From Paralvinella palmiformis (taxonomy: Eukaryota > Annelida > Polychaeta > Terebellida > Alvinellidae), in assembly GCA_025642065.1 (NCBI GenBank), contig JAODUP010000350.1, positions 537,501 to 601,500 on the forward strand: a stretch of DNA of 64,000 bases, written 5' to 3'. Numbering within the stretch: the first letter of the stretch is position 1; every line of letters begins with the position of its first letter. Shown here piece by piece: positions 37,801 to 42,724 of this stretch. The position numbers were made by a program, and so were the translations under genes. The notes under the pieces were generated by a model. The model worked only from the letters and a program-made list of their open reading frames with translations, was not told where the DNA came from and searched no databases.

Positions 37801-39801
37801 TTTCTCAATAAACCTTCATGGTTAATATGAATTGAATATTTTAACACTGTCTTATTTCCAAAATATTTAAAGTATGCTAACTTTGGCAATTTGGAGTCAT
37901 TGAATAATAATTAAACAATAATAATGAAGTATTCACTTCTATAGCACAGTGATTAGAGCGCTATGCTTCAAACCTCCAGCTCAATGTTCGAATCATATAA
38001 AGTTACCTGTGTTTGTTGAATATTTCCATTGAGAATCACCATTCAGCCATCTTAGGTGTAATCAACAGAGACTAACAAATGACTCATGCATTCAGTTGCT
38101 TACTCATTTTCTCACTCACTGACTCATATTCACCCAAGAAAAGTAGAAATGCTAATAATTTATAATATTTCTTTGTGTATATTAATCTTGTTCACATGAA
38201 AAACCACTGCTCATCTCTAGTTGGTGTTTTAGTTTAATACACAATATAATTATGTTCTTATCCTCCAGGTGTTGTCAATGGAGACAAGTGACAAATCCCC
38301 AGATGATGGAGCATACATCATTGGTTTGTTCTTAGATGGAGCTAGATGGGACCGCAAAACGTATGTATTTAACTGTGTGTGGTTTAAGTCCAGTAATGGT
38401 TCATTCCATTTATTATTACACAACATTATAAGTTGACTTTAAAATTTGCTCCTGTACGTGGCTAATTGGGCCTTCAACCCATATAACTAAAGGTTTAGAA
38501 TAATAAAAACCGAATTTTAATGAGTAAACATCATAGTTCCAACCAATATCATATTTAATACCATTTAAGACATGTAAGTTTTTGCAAAAACACACAGACA
38601 AATAAACAAAATATTAGACAGACATAATCACATCACATGTCATAATTTGTGTATATTATATGTTATTTTATTTCTGGATAAACTTTAAATGCCAAAATAC
38701 TATCACACTTTGCAAGCCAAGAATATAGGTAATTCAATAAATCACTTATATAGTTGATTAAAGGATAAGCCCCATGACAAATTGTGATGGCTCCTAAATT
38801 ATATGGTACAATATAAGATTAGATCTCCTTCAGATACATATATATCACACATGGTCACATGATCAGTAGTCACATGGGCATAACTGTATTAATAATTATA
38901 AATGGAATAAGATAATTTGTTTATTTACAATGTGTTTATTTCATAGTTGGTTATATGAATATGAATATTGTATGTCAAGGGGGAAAAAAGAGCTTTATTT
39001 GGGGAGAATTGATTTTTCTAAATGGAAAACAATTTTTGACCACTGGTACTTTAAGAAAATAATCAAATTGTCATGGCTAGCTGCTAAAATGGTCTCAGTT
39101 AGCTGTTTGAACACTGTCTTTGATTATTTGATGTAATCAATTGTATCAGATGATTAAATAACTTATATGACTGATTAAATGTTTCTAATTTCAGTTATTT
39201 GATTTTAACTGTCACCTATTATCAGTTTTGTCACATCATTGTAAGATAATGTCACATGATTGATCTGTTGTGTGATTGAAAGTGTGACATTATCAGCTAA
39301 GGCGCACCAAAGATTATGCTTCATGACATATTATATCAAATCTGACATGGTCACTTATGTCACTTGATTAGTTGTATGATATGTTAGGTCATGTGGTTGT
39401 CACATAACCAGCTGTTATACCATTCACTGTGTCATATCGTCCATGTGATTGACGATGTAACATTAGTGGCTGTGATATCTTTTTTATGTTGAGTAATGCC
39501 TTATAAATGCACACCATAATCATCTTCATGTCTTCACAGTGGCTTGTTAGCCGAGCAGTATCCCAAGATACTCTACGATGCTCTGCCGATCCTGTGGCTG
39601 AGGCCAGCTAAACGTTCTGACATCGACATGACGATCCTGCGGTACAAGTGTCCGGTGTACAAGACCAGTGAAAGGAAGGGCACGCTGTCAACAACTGGCC
39701 ACTCGACCAACTTCGTGATCGCCATCTTATTGAGGTCGGACATGAGCATCAGTCATTGGGTAAAGCGAGGCACGGCGCTGCTTTGTCAGTTGGATGACTA
39801 A
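715..39801 (+). CDS. DNAH12: Axonemal dynein heavy chain 12-like (3' half of gene, 35 exon positions)
   Basis: Single-headed inner-arm axonemal dynein heavy chain, the ATP-driven motor that slides microtubule doublets in cilia and flagella. The coding sequence is the join of the exons listed separately below. Every junction is GT-AG and all phases agree except in exon 9. About 2,058 residues are visible, roughly half of a typical axonemal heavy chain of 4,000 or more. Domain order is AAA3 (Walker A GPTGTGKS, Walker B VIFVDDMN), AAA4 (GVGGSGRQS), stalk coiled coil 1, microtubule-binding domain, coiled coil 2, AAA5, buttress, AAA6 and the C-terminal domain ending [12 protein letters not shown]3, DNAH7 and DNAH12 form one subfamily. 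DNAH12 is preferred because the AAA4 region ([30 protein letters not shown]) and the carboxyl end follow my recollection of DNAH12 much more closely than DNAH7 or DNAH3. The start codon and promoter lie outside the window. Confidence 0.93.
1182..1541 (+). CDS. DNAH12: DNAH12 exon 2: AAA3 Walker B and sensor I
   Basis: At 120 codons this is the longest exon seen, phase 0 to 0. It carries [12 protein letters not shown], the Walker B strand [20 protein letters not shown], and the sensor I loop [20 protein letters not shown]. All expected AAA3 ATPase residues are present, so AAA3 looks catalytically or at least nucleotide-binding competent. Confidence 0.95.
1542..3066. other. Intron 2, left part: no gene seen
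   Basis: AT-rich intron sequence with a G run at 2047-2055 and (AT)n at about 2474-2508. No exon-like conservation was recognised on either strand. Confidence 0.7.
3067..3507. mobile_element. Pogo/mariner-type MITE with TA target duplication
   Basis: The left end CAGTAAAACCT (3067-3077) is the exact inverse of AGGTTTTACTG (3497-3507). Both ends abut TA (3065-3066 and 3508-3509), the target duplication of Tc1/mariner and pogo elements. The 441-bp interior has no coding sequence but contains internal symmetry around gggtcac. I infer a non-autonomous pogo-like element in dynein intron 2. Confidence 0.75.
3853..3914. repeat. (CA)n microsatellite
   Basis: Long pure CA run in intron 2. Confidence 0.95.
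4340..4545 (+). CDS. DNAH12: DNAH12 exon 3: AAA3 lid
   Basis: Encodes [20 protein letters not shown], then the hallmark [19 protein letters not shown] of the AAA3 small subdomain. It ends with two bases of a split Arg codon. The donor is followed within five bases by a (GT)n run (4549-4583). Confidence 0.95.
4549..4583. repeat. (GT)n next to exon 3 donor
   Basis: Starts within five bases of the exon 3 5' splice site. Confidence 0.95.
5226..5300 (+). CDS. DNAH12: DNAH12 exon 4: AAA3-AAA4 link
   Basis: A short 75-nt exon encoding [19 protein letters not shown] and RQWLF. Phases are 2 at the 5' side and 2 at the 3' side, with split Arg and Thr codons. The motif WVHEV.RVFYDRL is conserved in axonemal heavy chains. 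Confidence 0.93.
5801..5888 (+). CDS. DNAH12: DNAH12 exon 5: AAA3-AAA4 link
   Basis: An 88-nt exon, one base completing Thr and then 29 codons ([20 protein letters not shown] and a Gly/Lys-rich end). Weakly conserved segment just before AAA4. Acceptor accgacag and donor gtaact are both acceptable. Assigned by phase and by position between two certain exons. Confidence 0.88.
6553..6620. repeat. Partial relative of the 8.8-kb palindromic element
   Basis: The segment tttcaggtaaaatacctatt and the following tacctcattatacagattaa closely resemble the loop and right arm of the palindrome at 8763-8832, including the downstream taacatataa. It lies near the (AT)n run at 6743-6778. Confidence 0.55.
6743..6778. 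repeat. (AT)n microsatellite
   Basis: Pure AT run in intron 5, followed by a short gtgtgtgtgcgtgtgc tract. Confidence 0.95.
6828..7006 (+). CDS. DNAH12: DNAH12 exon 6: entry to AAA4
   Basis: Encodes [20 protein letters not shown], then [18 protein letters not shown]. The string [10 protein letters not shown] is DNAH12-like and helped choose the paralogue. It ends in two bases of a split Arg codon; a (GT)n tract begins about nine bases into the intron. Confidence 0.94.
7014..7095. repeat. (GT)n / gtctgt compound repeat by exon 6 donor
   Basis: Begins about nine bases after the exon 6 5' splice site. Confidence 0.95.
7100..8033. other. Intron 6: no gene seen
   Basis: AT-rich intron sequence without recognisable coding or repeat content until the SINE-tail-like segment at 8034. 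Confidence 0.6.
8034..8097 (+). repeat. SINE-tail-like segment ending cgttaaacaacattcatcc
   Basis: The segment ggacactgaatggcctaaat, then tgtgccaatgtttcgttaaa, recurs with few changes at 35,311-35,352. The ending CGTTAAACAACATTCATYC is, in my recollection, typical of tRNA-derived SINE tails in molluscs. Confidence 0.5.
8145..8337 (+). CDS. DNAH12: DNAH12 exon 7: AAA4 Walker A
   Basis: Encodes [17 protein letters not shown], the AAA4 P-loop [17 protein letters not shown], and [19 protein letters not shown]. The GVGGSGRQS loop is the standard AAA4 P-loop of dynein heavy chains. Phase 2 to 0. Confidence 0.96.
8700..8754. repeat. (AT)n microsatellite
   Basis: About 27 AT units immediately before the palindrome at 8763. 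Confidence 0.95.
8763..8832. repeat. Perfect 30-bp palindrome with 10-nt loop
   Basis: The left arm 8763-8792 is the exact reverse complement of the right arm 8803-8832, with the loop atttcaggta between. It could be a MITE core or a hairpin in the pre-mRNA of intron 7. A partial relative is at 6553-6620. Confidence 0.9.
9003..9164 (+). CDS. DNAH12: DNAH12 exon 8: AAA4 Walker B
   Basis: Exactly 54 codons, phase 0 to 0. It encodes [20 protein letters not shown], with FLITD as the Walker B-type strand, then [20 protein letters not shown]. Donor gtaagt is consensus. Confidence 0.95.
9307..9502 (+). CDS. DNAH12: DNAH12 exon 9: AAA4 sensor region, with a +1 frameshift
   Basis: The flanking junctions are both phase 0, yet the exon is 196 nt, one more than a multiple of three. 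Frame 1 reads through [14 protein letters not shown] up to 9399. Conserved dynein sequence ([20 protein letters not shown], then NCCTIDWFQ) continues in the next frame from 9401. One extra t at about 9400 explains it. Read as given, translation stops at TAA 9475-9477. The protein conservation on both sides argues for a sequencing or assembly indel or a recent allele rather than an old pseudogene. Confidence 0.93.
10205..10338 (+). CDS. DNAH12: DNAH12 exon 10: AAA4 small subdomain
   Basis: Encodes [18 protein letters not shown], followed by an acidic stretch and [21 protein letters not shown] directly follows the DWFQ motif of the previous exon, as in other heavy chains. It ends with two bases of a split Glu codon. 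Confidence 0.95.
10723..10885 (+). CDS. DNAH12: DNAH12 exon 11: end of AAA4 and start of stalk
   Basis: Encodes [20 protein letters not shown], the conserved lead into the stalk, then [17 protein letters not shown] at the start of coiled coil 1. Phase 2 to 0. It is followed by a 3.5-kb intron filled with transposon remnants. Confidence 0.95.
10886..11570. other. Intron 11, left part: no gene seen
   Basis: AT-rich intron sequence with no coding similarity noticed, up to the LINE remnant. Confidence 0.6.
11600..13205 (-). mobile_element. Degraded L1/Tx1-type LINE, RT C-terminal part, antisense in intron 11
   Basis: Three minus-strand frames line up in order. At 12,986-13,201 is [15 protein letters not shown]; at 12,741-12,977, [20 protein letters not shown] and [11 protein letters not shown]; at 11,717-12,196, the zf-RVT-like [20 protein letters not shown]. 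These match the RT thumb and C-terminal zinc region of L1/Tx1-clade elements. The frame is broken by stops and by an in-frame (TA)n at 11,991-12,019. Upstream RT and endonuclease parts are missing, so the copy is 5'-truncated and dead. Confidence 0.75.
13630..13914 (-). pseudogene. Pogo/Tigger-like transposase N-terminal fragment
   Basis: The minus-strand reading frame has [19 protein letters not shown], then [18 protein letters not shown]. This pattern of a helix-turn-helix followed by EKLVRDWRK and LKKM.K.KKAFRG is familiar from pogo/Tigger-family and related HTH transposases in marine invertebrates. The catalytic DDE part is absent, so this is a remnant. Confidence 0.5.
14042..14215 (+). 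mobile_element. tRNA-derived SINE, family A, full-length-like copy
   Basis: The head has an A-box-like tagccgtagcg and a B box gtgttcgaatctc, followed by a body (tatctgaagggtgtttcacc to gcacaacagtggccataa). The body is shared with 41,126-41,246 and, more diverged, 30,950-31,100. It is an RNA polymerase III-type retroposon, not a functional tRNA. Confidence 0.75.
14386..14643 (+). CDS. DNAH12: DNAH12 exon 12: stalk coiled coil 1
   Basis: 86 codons, phase 0 to 0, rich in Glu, Lys and Ala, with heptad-like spacing from [12 protein letters not shown] to [11 protein letters not shown]. It contains the conserved [13 protein letters not shown] segment. The stalk relays nucleotide state from the ring to the microtubule-binding tip. 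Confidence 0.95.
15176..15307 (+). CDS. DNAH12: DNAH12 exon 13: stalk to microtubule-binding domain
   Basis: 44 codons encoding [19 protein letters not shown], the conserved entry to the microtubule-binding domain, then [20 protein letters not shown]. Phase 0 to 0. Confidence 0.95.
15308..16285. other. Intron 13: no gene seen
   Basis: No repeat or coding similarity recognised. Confidence 0.6.
16286..16375 (+). CDS. DNAH12: DNAH12 exon 14: microtubule-binding domain core
   Basis: A short exon of 30 codons encoding [20 protein letters not shown] and [17 protein letters not shown] and YDKDNIP are conserved across the family. Phase 0 to 0; acceptor ttccag, donor gtaagt. Confidence 0.95.
16610..16921 (+). 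CDS. DNAH12: DNAH12 exon 15: microtubule-binding domain and coiled coil 2
   Basis: 104 codons. The first half ends the microtubule-binding domain ([20 protein letters not shown], then [20 protein letters not shown]). The second half is coiled coil 2, returning to the ring, rich in Lys, Glu and Leu. Confidence 0.96.
17056..17274 (+). CDS. DNAH12: DNAH12 exon 16: end of coiled coil 2 and start of AAA5
   Basis: 73 codons. The string [14 protein letters not shown] marks the return of the stalk to the ring, and [19 protein letters not shown] opens AAA5. Phase 0 to 0, donor gtaagt. Confidence 0.95.
17499..17644 (+). CDS. DNAH12: DNAH12 exon 17: AAA5
   Basis: Encodes [18 protein letters not shown] and [19 protein letters not shown], conserved AAA5 sequence. 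It ends with two bases of the Trp codon of the RRWPLMIDP motif. A (CA)n tract sits about 65 bases into the intron. Confidence 0.95.
17709..17780. repeat. (CA)n microsatellite
   Basis: Long pure CA run in intron 17, between exons 17 and 18. Confidence 0.95.
17981..18195 (+). CDS. DNAH12: DNAH12 exon 18: AAA5 with [12 protein letters not shown]
   Basis: Encodes [19 protein letters not shown], then [19 protein letters not shown], the characteristic AAA5 motif. One leftover base joins the next exon to make Ser in KQSGVDMIRL. A 3.8-kb intron follows. Confidence 0.96.
18196..20184. other. Intron 18, left part: simple repeats only
   Basis: AT-rich sequence with (GT)n at 19,262-19,282, (GAGT)n-like at 19,752-19,806 and a (CAGT)/(GAAT) patch to about 19,862. 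No exon seen. Confidence 0.7.
20185..20382 (+). mobile_element. tRNA-derived SINE, family B, with (CAA)n tail
   Basis: The A-box-like tagtgcaatggttagagtac and B-box-like gggtttgaatctg are followed by a body (catgcctgtgtttgttg) and a tail of CAA units. Diverged copies lie at about 27,390-27,485 (minus) and 37,931-38,090 (plus). Confidence 0.75.
20398..20580. repeat. 21-bp tandem repeat, about nine units
   Basis: Units of the form gaaccacagacacacaataat with minor variants (gagtcacag, catac). It starts directly after the SINE (CAA)n tail. Being 21 bp, it is open in several frames on both strands, but nothing suggests coding. Confidence 0.95.
20600..21960. other. Intron 18, right part: no gene seen
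   Basis: No repeat family or coding similarity recognised before exon 19. Confidence 0.6.
21972..22164 (+). CDS. DNAH12: DNAH12 exon 19: AAA5
   Basis: Encodes [20 protein letters not shown] and [19 protein letters not shown], among the most conserved strings in dynein heavy chains. Phase 1 in and 2 out, with the last Lys codon split. Confidence 0.96.
22626..22818 (+). CDS. DNAH12: DNAH12 exon 20: buttress coiled coil
   Basis: Encodes [40 protein letters not shown] and AKKQK. This is the buttress (strut) coiled coil that leaves AAA5 and contacts the stalk. A (GAT)n run lies just upstream of the acceptor (about 22,570-22,610). Phase 2 to 0. Confidence 0.95.
22819..23973. other. Intron 20: possible old SINE head, otherwise nothing
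   Basis: The string cttgggttcaaatccttgc at about 22,890-22,908 resembles a polymerase III B box, but no body was aligned. The rest is AT-rich. Confidence 0.4.
23974..24146 (+). CDS. DNAH12: DNAH12 exon 21: end of AAA5
   Basis: Encodes [19 protein letters not shown], then [19 protein letters not shown]. It ends with two bases of a Ser codon that can be completed equally well by either version of the next exon. Its donor (gtatgt) is therefore the shared donor for the alternative exon pair. Confidence 0.96.
25140..25280 (+). CDS. DNAH12: DNAH12 alternative exon 22a (AAA5/AAA6 boundary, divergent version)
   Basis: 141 nt: one base completing Ser, 46 codons and two bases of Leu. It begins [19 protein letters not shown] and continues with [18 protein letters not shown]. 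The acceptor (gttttccag) and donor (gtaagt) are strong. Length and phase equal those of exon 22b downstream. It lacks the family-typical EKDKL after CRSLF, carrying AIHKL instead. It is probably one half of a mutually exclusive pair. It covers residues 1275-1322 of the protein visible in this window. The alternative view, that it is a decaying duplicate, is disfavoured by the absence of stops and by the excess of silent changes. Confidence 0.85.
25281..26453. other. DNAH12: Intron between alternative exons 22a and 22b
   Basis: 1,173 nt. Far longer than the minimum needed for splicing, so steric interference between the exon 22a donor and the exon 22b branch point is unlikely. It contains a gtgtgtgcgtgtatgcatgtg patch at 25,620-25,670 and a C/T-rich stretch near 25,805-25,830. 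No base-paired docking site was identified by eye. Confidence 0.7.
26454..26594 (+). CDS. DNAH12: DNAH12 alternative exon 22b (AAA5/AAA6 boundary, canonical version)
   Basis: 141 nt in the same phase as exon 22a, encoding [19 protein letters not shown] and [18 protein letters not shown]. This is the version that matches the dynein family consensus ([13 protein letters not shown]). Acceptor ccatctacag, donor gtaagt. It lies 1,173 nt after exon 22a and 2,323 nt before exon 23. The first base of exon 23 completes a Leu codon after either version. Confidence 0.93.
27390..27485 (-). mobile_element. Family B SINE head, antisense, diverged
   Basis: The reverse complement reads tggtgcagtggtaacagcac, then cttgtgggttcaaat and catgtctgtgttgatgtg, matching the tRNA-like head and body start of the copy at 20,185. 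Confidence 0.65.
28326..28377. repeat. (CA)n microsatellite
   Basis: Pure CA run in the intron before exon 23. Confidence 0.95.
28918..29076 (+). CDS. DNAH12: DNAH12 exon 23: AAA6
   Basis: 159 nt encoding [19 protein letters not shown], then [26 protein letters not shown] and KSWDEICRL are the AAA6 signatures seen in all axonemal heavy chains. Phase 2 in and 2 out. Confidence 0.95.
29300..29370 (+). mobile_element. 3' tail of a Jockey-type LINE, 5'-truncated
   Basis: The string aatggctcctgctagtaa followed by an (ATT)n run matches the 3' end of the LINE copies at 45,970-46,035 and (inverted) 49,315-49,360. Almost the whole element is missing, as expected of an aborted target-primed insertion in intron 23. 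Confidence 0.65.
29491..29635 (+). CDS. DNAH12: DNAH12 exon 24: AAA6
   Basis: Encodes [19 protein letters not shown], then [15 protein letters not shown], with LRC.RPDK strongly conserved. The acceptor lies in an acacacacag context. Phase 2 to 0. Confidence 0.95.
29737..29830. repeat. Compound (AT)n (AG)n (GT)n repeat
   Basis: AT run, then AG run, then gtgtgtgtatgtg in intron 24. Confidence 0.95.
30085..30309 (+). CDS. DNAH12: DNAH12 exon 25: AAA6 and C-terminal domain
   Basis: 75 codons with [19 protein letters not shown], then [19 protein letters not shown] and SISLGQGQ. All are family hallmarks. The donor GT is itself the first unit of a (GT)n microsatellite. Confidence 0.96.
30310..30413. 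repeat. (GT)n microsatellite starting at the exon 25 donor
   Basis: The intron begins gtgtgtgtgtatatatatat and continues with further GT blocks. The splice-site GT is the first repeat unit. Confidence 0.95.
30650..30829 (+). CDS. DNAH12: DNAH12 exon 26: C-terminal domain
   Basis: 60 codons encoding [34 protein letters not shown] and [19 protein letters not shown] and RLWLTSYP are invariant features of the region after AAA6. Phase 0 to 0. A 2.2-kb intron follows. Confidence 0.96.
30950..31100 (+). mobile_element. Family A SINE, strongly diverged copy
   Basis: The segment cagaagggtctttgatttt to gtgcatttaacctgg follows the family A body at 14,110-14,180 with many substitutions. A tRNA-like head (ggctgagctgttggtatg, then aggtttgacacct) precedes it. 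Confidence 0.5.
31101..33071. other. Intron 26: no gene seen
   Basis: AT-rich, with a (GT)n-like run at 31,783-31,846. No exon or transposon protein recognised. Confidence 0.6.
33072..33215 (+). CDS. DNAH12: DNAH12 exon 27: C-terminal domain
   Basis: 48 codons encoding [20 protein letters not shown] and [12 protein letters not shown]. Phase 0 to 0, donor gtaagt. Confidence 0.95.
33736..33873 (+). CDS. DNAH12: DNAH12 exon 28: C-terminal domain
   Basis: 46 codons encoding [19 protein letters not shown], then [17 protein letters not shown]. The donor is gttggt, a poor match to the animal consensus. Retention of the intron would give a stop three codons later (gtt ggt att tga). Confidence 0.94.
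34414..34647 (+). CDS. DNAH12: DNAH12 exon 29: C-terminal domain
   Basis: 78 codons with [19 protein letters not shown], one of the most conserved strings of the family, and [19 protein letters not shown]. Phase 0 to 0. Confidence 0.96.
35311..35352 (+). repeat. SINE-tail-like segment, second copy
   Basis: The string gggacactgaatgtcctaaa and the following ttgtgccgatctgtcgttaa match 8034-8074. It lies in intron 29. Confidence 0.5.
35534..35719 (+). CDS. DNAH12: DNAH12 exon 30: C-terminal domain
   Basis: 62 codons: [20 protein letters not shown], then [20 protein letters not shown]. The glycine-rich stretch occupies the loop that is Ser/Gly-rich and variable in relatives. Phase 0 to 0. Confidence 0.94.
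36267..36370 (+). CDS. DNAH12: DNAH12 exon 31: C-terminal domain
   Basis: 104 nt encoding [19 protein letters not shown] and [14 protein letters not shown]. The last Asn codon is split with exon 32. Confidence 0.95.
36428..36519. repeat. 46-bp tandem duplication
   Basis: Two adjacent 46-base units (36,428-36,473 and 36,474-36,519), each with ttaccatggtcatggtcaat, in intron 31. They are near identical, so the duplication is recent. Confidence 0.9.
36871..37075 (+). CDS. DNAH12: DNAH12 exon 32: C-terminal domain
   Basis: 205 nt encoding [19 protein letters not shown] and [19 protein letters not shown]. Phase 2 to 0. A 46-bp tandem duplication lies about 350 bases upstream. Confidence 0.95.
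37246..37383 (+). CDS. DNAH12: DNAH12 exon 33: C-terminal domain
   Basis: 46 codons encoding [20 protein letters not shown] and [13 protein letters not shown], conserved near the carboxyl end. Phase 0 to 0. Confidence 0.96.
37931..38090 (+). mobile_element. Family B SINE, diverged copy
   Basis: The tRNA-like head tatagcacagtgattagagc, the B-box-like caatgttcgaatc and the body ttacctgtgtttgttga match the copy at 20,185. In intron 33. Confidence 0.6.
38269..38360 (+). CDS. DNAH12: DNAH12 exon 34: C-terminal domain
   Basis: 92 nt encoding [20 protein letters not shown]. The final Thr codon is split with exon 35 (ac + t). GLFLDGA.WDR is family-conserved. Confidence 0.95.
38361..39539. other. 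Intron 34: no gene seen
   Basis: AT-rich sequence with many short gtcacatgat-like strings (about 38,850-39,440). These may be an old degenerate repeat. No coding similarity. Confidence 0.5.
39540..39801 (+). CDS. DNAH12: DNAH12 terminal coding exon 35
   Basis: Encodes [40 protein letters not shown] and [14 protein letters not shown], then TAA at 39,799-39,801. The sequence [17 protein letters not shown] near the end is diagnostic of axonemal heavy chains. It is more GC-rich than the surrounding introns. Confidence 0.97.
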
Positions 39802-40605
39802 AGTCTAGAGATCTAGGAATGCTGACGAGTTGGGCAAGATGTGTTTATAGGTATGCTACCCTTGAACTGGTGCAGATGTTTCAGCTGTGCTGGAGTGTAT
39901 GTTACCATGGTGATGTTGTTTCAGAATATGCCTCCGATGTGTATGCAGTGGGTATTGTATAGTTTTCTAGCAGTGATGCATAACTGAACGAATGTTTTTT
40001 TTTTAAATCCCAGATTGCAGTGATGATGTACAGAGATATATCTGTATTATATGTATAATGTAGTGTTTTCCAGCCTATTTTTAATAGCAGGATGTATTTA
40101 TTTGTAGTGTAGGGTGAGATCAATAACCTGTTTGTTGATATTTCACAGTTGTTATGTATAGTACAGTATTTATATAAAGTTTTAGTTGTTTTATTTGATC
40201 TTTTTATACTGTTCACTGGACATTTTATCTTCTGAGTAGTATTCCATTCTATATAAATACACAATGAAATCACAGTCACTTGTGTTGTTATGTTCCATCA
40301 TGTCACATACTTTGTAAATATTATGCAACATATAACATGTGTTAGCGTGTGATTGCAGTTTTCAGTATTACATTTACAATATGTATAATATTGTTAACAT
40401 CACACACACACACACACACACAACTGAAATGTGATACATTTGATCGCTAGGATATGTATACTATGGGCACATAGAGACACTGAATATCTGTGATTTAAGG
40501 CATTGTTTTAAGCCAATAAGAATCTTCTCCGTCCATGTCCGTGTGCACATTTAGATGAAAACTGATTTTTAATCAACACTAATAAAGGCATTACACAAAC
40601 AAATT
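39802..40605 (+). other. DNAH12: DNAH12 3' untranslated region
   Basis: Non-coding sequence after the stop, AT-rich, with a short (CA)n at about 40,401-40,422. The end is inferred from the poly(A) signal at 40,581 plus about 15-25 bases. Confidence 0.6.
40581..40586 (+). terminator. Likely poly(A) signal AATAAA
   Basis: Canonical AATAAA about 780 bases after the dynein stop codon, the first AATAAA I find in this 3' region. A T/GT-rich stretch (gtcgtttttatgtgtatg) follows about 20 bases later, as expected of a downstream element. Confidence 0.6.
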
Positions 40606-40737
40606 GTCGTTTTTATGTGTATGTATGAGTTGAGTGCGAAATTAAGTATGTCAACAAATTGCTAAACCATACGATATAACCCAGATAACACATCTCCATC
40701 GGCCAGCACCAATTATTAGCTGCAAAATGTTGTTGGG

Positions 40738-40847
40738 TACCCCAGAGTGGACTGGCCTCCACATCCAGCCTAACATATTTGTGCTAGGTAGACGATGGTT
40801 GCGCCATCTAGCGATTGAGTGAATTTGGCCGGTCACTCTGGGTAACG
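40738..40847. repeat. Short inverted repeat
   Basis: The string taccccagagtggactggcc (40,738-40,757) is nearly the reverse complement of ggccggtcactctgggtaa (40,828-40,846). It could be a small foldback element or the ends of a short MITE. Confidence 0.5.
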
Positions 40848-41125
40848 CTATTCAGTTTGAAAACGATGTTTGATATTTAGTTTTAGTTAAGTAGTCAAAT
40901 TATAATGATAGAATACCTGACAAACAAAGGAAAGGTCTAGAGACCAGTTACGTGATAACGGTTATATTCTAGGCTTATACTACAGATAAACTGAATAAAA
41001 CATGGTTAGTTCTCAAACTGGTAAACCTAAATATAACGTGTGTGTGTTTGTGTGTTTGTGTTGTTATACACTGTGCTTATGTGATTCTACGCTGTACTAG
41101 TATTAGTTAATCAGTTACAGACAAA

Positions 41126-41246
41126 ACGAAGATCATCGTGGCATATCTGAAGGGTATTTCATCTTTGACTTCGCTTCATTACATTTGGAGGTCGCTCGGC
41201 CCATTTAGCCTACCATGTGCACAACAGTGGCCGTAAAACATCAACC
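41126..41246 (+). mobile_element. Family A SINE, 5'-truncated, with 16-bp target site duplication
   Basis: The body gcatatctgaag to acaacagtggccgtaaaaca matches 14,110-14,210. It is bracketed by identical copies of atcagttacagacaaa at 41,110-41,125 and 41,247-41,262. This proves insertion by target-primed reverse transcription and fixes the 3' end of the family. Confidence 0.85.
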
Positions 41247-41250
41247 ATCA

Positions 41251-41345
41251 GTTACAGACAAACCTGTCTAAACCGGCACCAACGGGTTGACTAATGGTGA
41301 CCGATTTAGACAGCTGACCGATTTATTGAAATAGATAGATAGATA
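41251..41345. mobile_element. Pogo/Tigger-like terminal fragment
   Basis: The string aaacctgtctaaaccggcac, then a partly inverse gaccgatttagacag, resembles terminal sequences of pogo-type elements and the aaaacct end of the MITE at 3067. The matching far end was not found. The family A SINE inserted into this sequence. Confidence 0.4.
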
Positions 41346-42418
41346 GACAGACAGAGACAGATAAATTGTCATAATGCAAACATTGTTTACGTAAGATATT
41401 TGTTTTATATTAAATGACATCATAGAGGACCATGTCAAACAAGATAAAAGAGATGATCACGACACGGTGCCATCTTTAATTTACGCTAACCCGAATGGCT
41501 GATCAAATGGATTATTATTTATTTGACCTTTAAAGGGCGGATGAGTTTTATAAATAATCTGGATGTTAGATACAACCCAAGGATTAGGAAGAGATGACCA
41601 TATTGTGATGGCACCGCTCAAGTAAGGATTTGCATACCGTATTACAGATTGTCTGGATTGGATCCCTGTATAATAAAATGGATTTTCTACCTCAGGTAAT
41701 TTCTGATGGCCAAATGAAGTCAGATTGCATTGTGATTTTATCTTGATGAAAATTGGATGCTGCTAATGTCGGTAACTGATATTTATATTTTTAGGGCCTG
41801 TAGCTATCACCTTATTAAATATGAAACGAAGGATAGTAATGTTGTGGAATATATCGATCATATTGTTTGCCAGTATCAATAATTCCATACAAATCACATA
41901 ATTTGTCGTCTTAACTACCATAGATTCGTAAACGGGGAGAAGTTCTTTATATATTAGATAGGATATTTGAGATAAACTCTCTTTAAGAGCCGACTAACAA
42001 CCTTGTTCAAGGTTTGACGATTTTCTTTCCTAAATGTGATTTCCACCGAAACATTTGAGGTACTATTACAATATTAGCATAGCAGATTTATCTCTATTGT
42101 GCTAATCATTATATCCATCATAGTTTGGTATCATTCGTAGAACACCAGTTCCCTCATAAATGGCCTCATATTCTAGTTATATTTTATGATATAATACGTA
42201 TTTATTTATGCATAATAAAGTGAAGATAAACGGCTGTATGGTTACGTTAGTGATGAAGGTAATTGTGGTCACGTCTTTACCACGGTTGTATTTTGATATT
42301 GAAAGACAAATTAAAATGGTTAGTTTTTTTCTTAGTTTGACCTCAAGAGTTGTGAAGTTGTTGTTTTGTTGGCGACAAATTATCCAGATGGTGTAATAAA
42401 TGTTATACCAGTTTTTTT
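41346..42418. other. Intergenic, nothing recognised
   Basis: A (GATA)-like patch at 41,331-41,365, otherwise AT-rich sequence without recognisable content. Confidence 0.6.
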
Positions 42419-42715
42419 ACACACACATATACACACCTATTTACGCGGGAGCTTGCGCTTACACACACACAAACACAAACACATACATACATACATACAC
42501 ACACAGCACCCCCCACACACACTCACACAGAGAGAGAGAGAGAGAGAGAGAGACTGGTGAGACATTACACATGTCTCAGCATGAAAAGTCGCCACTCTGG
42601 ATTCAGTCTCCTGAAGAATTCTCCGAGCCTGTGCCTTATTATACACAGCTAACAAACGCACACAAATACTCATTCACACACACACAGACACAGACACATA
42701 CACACACTAACCAGT
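42419..42715. repeat. CA-rich and (AG)n microsatellite cluster
   Basis: Blocks of acac, acatac and a pure AG run (42,528-42,553), then CA-rich sequence to about 42,710. It forms the left border of the dispersed repeat that follows. Confidence 0.85.
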
Positions 42716-42724
42716 TGCTCGGGT

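Noticed and set aside
715..39801. Assignment to DNAH7 or DNAH3 rather than DNAH12
   Set aside because: All three share the motifs, but the AAA4 lead-in, the AAA4 P-loop context and the C-terminal [11 protein letters not shown]...LLCQLDD region fit DNAH12 best. A tree would settle it.
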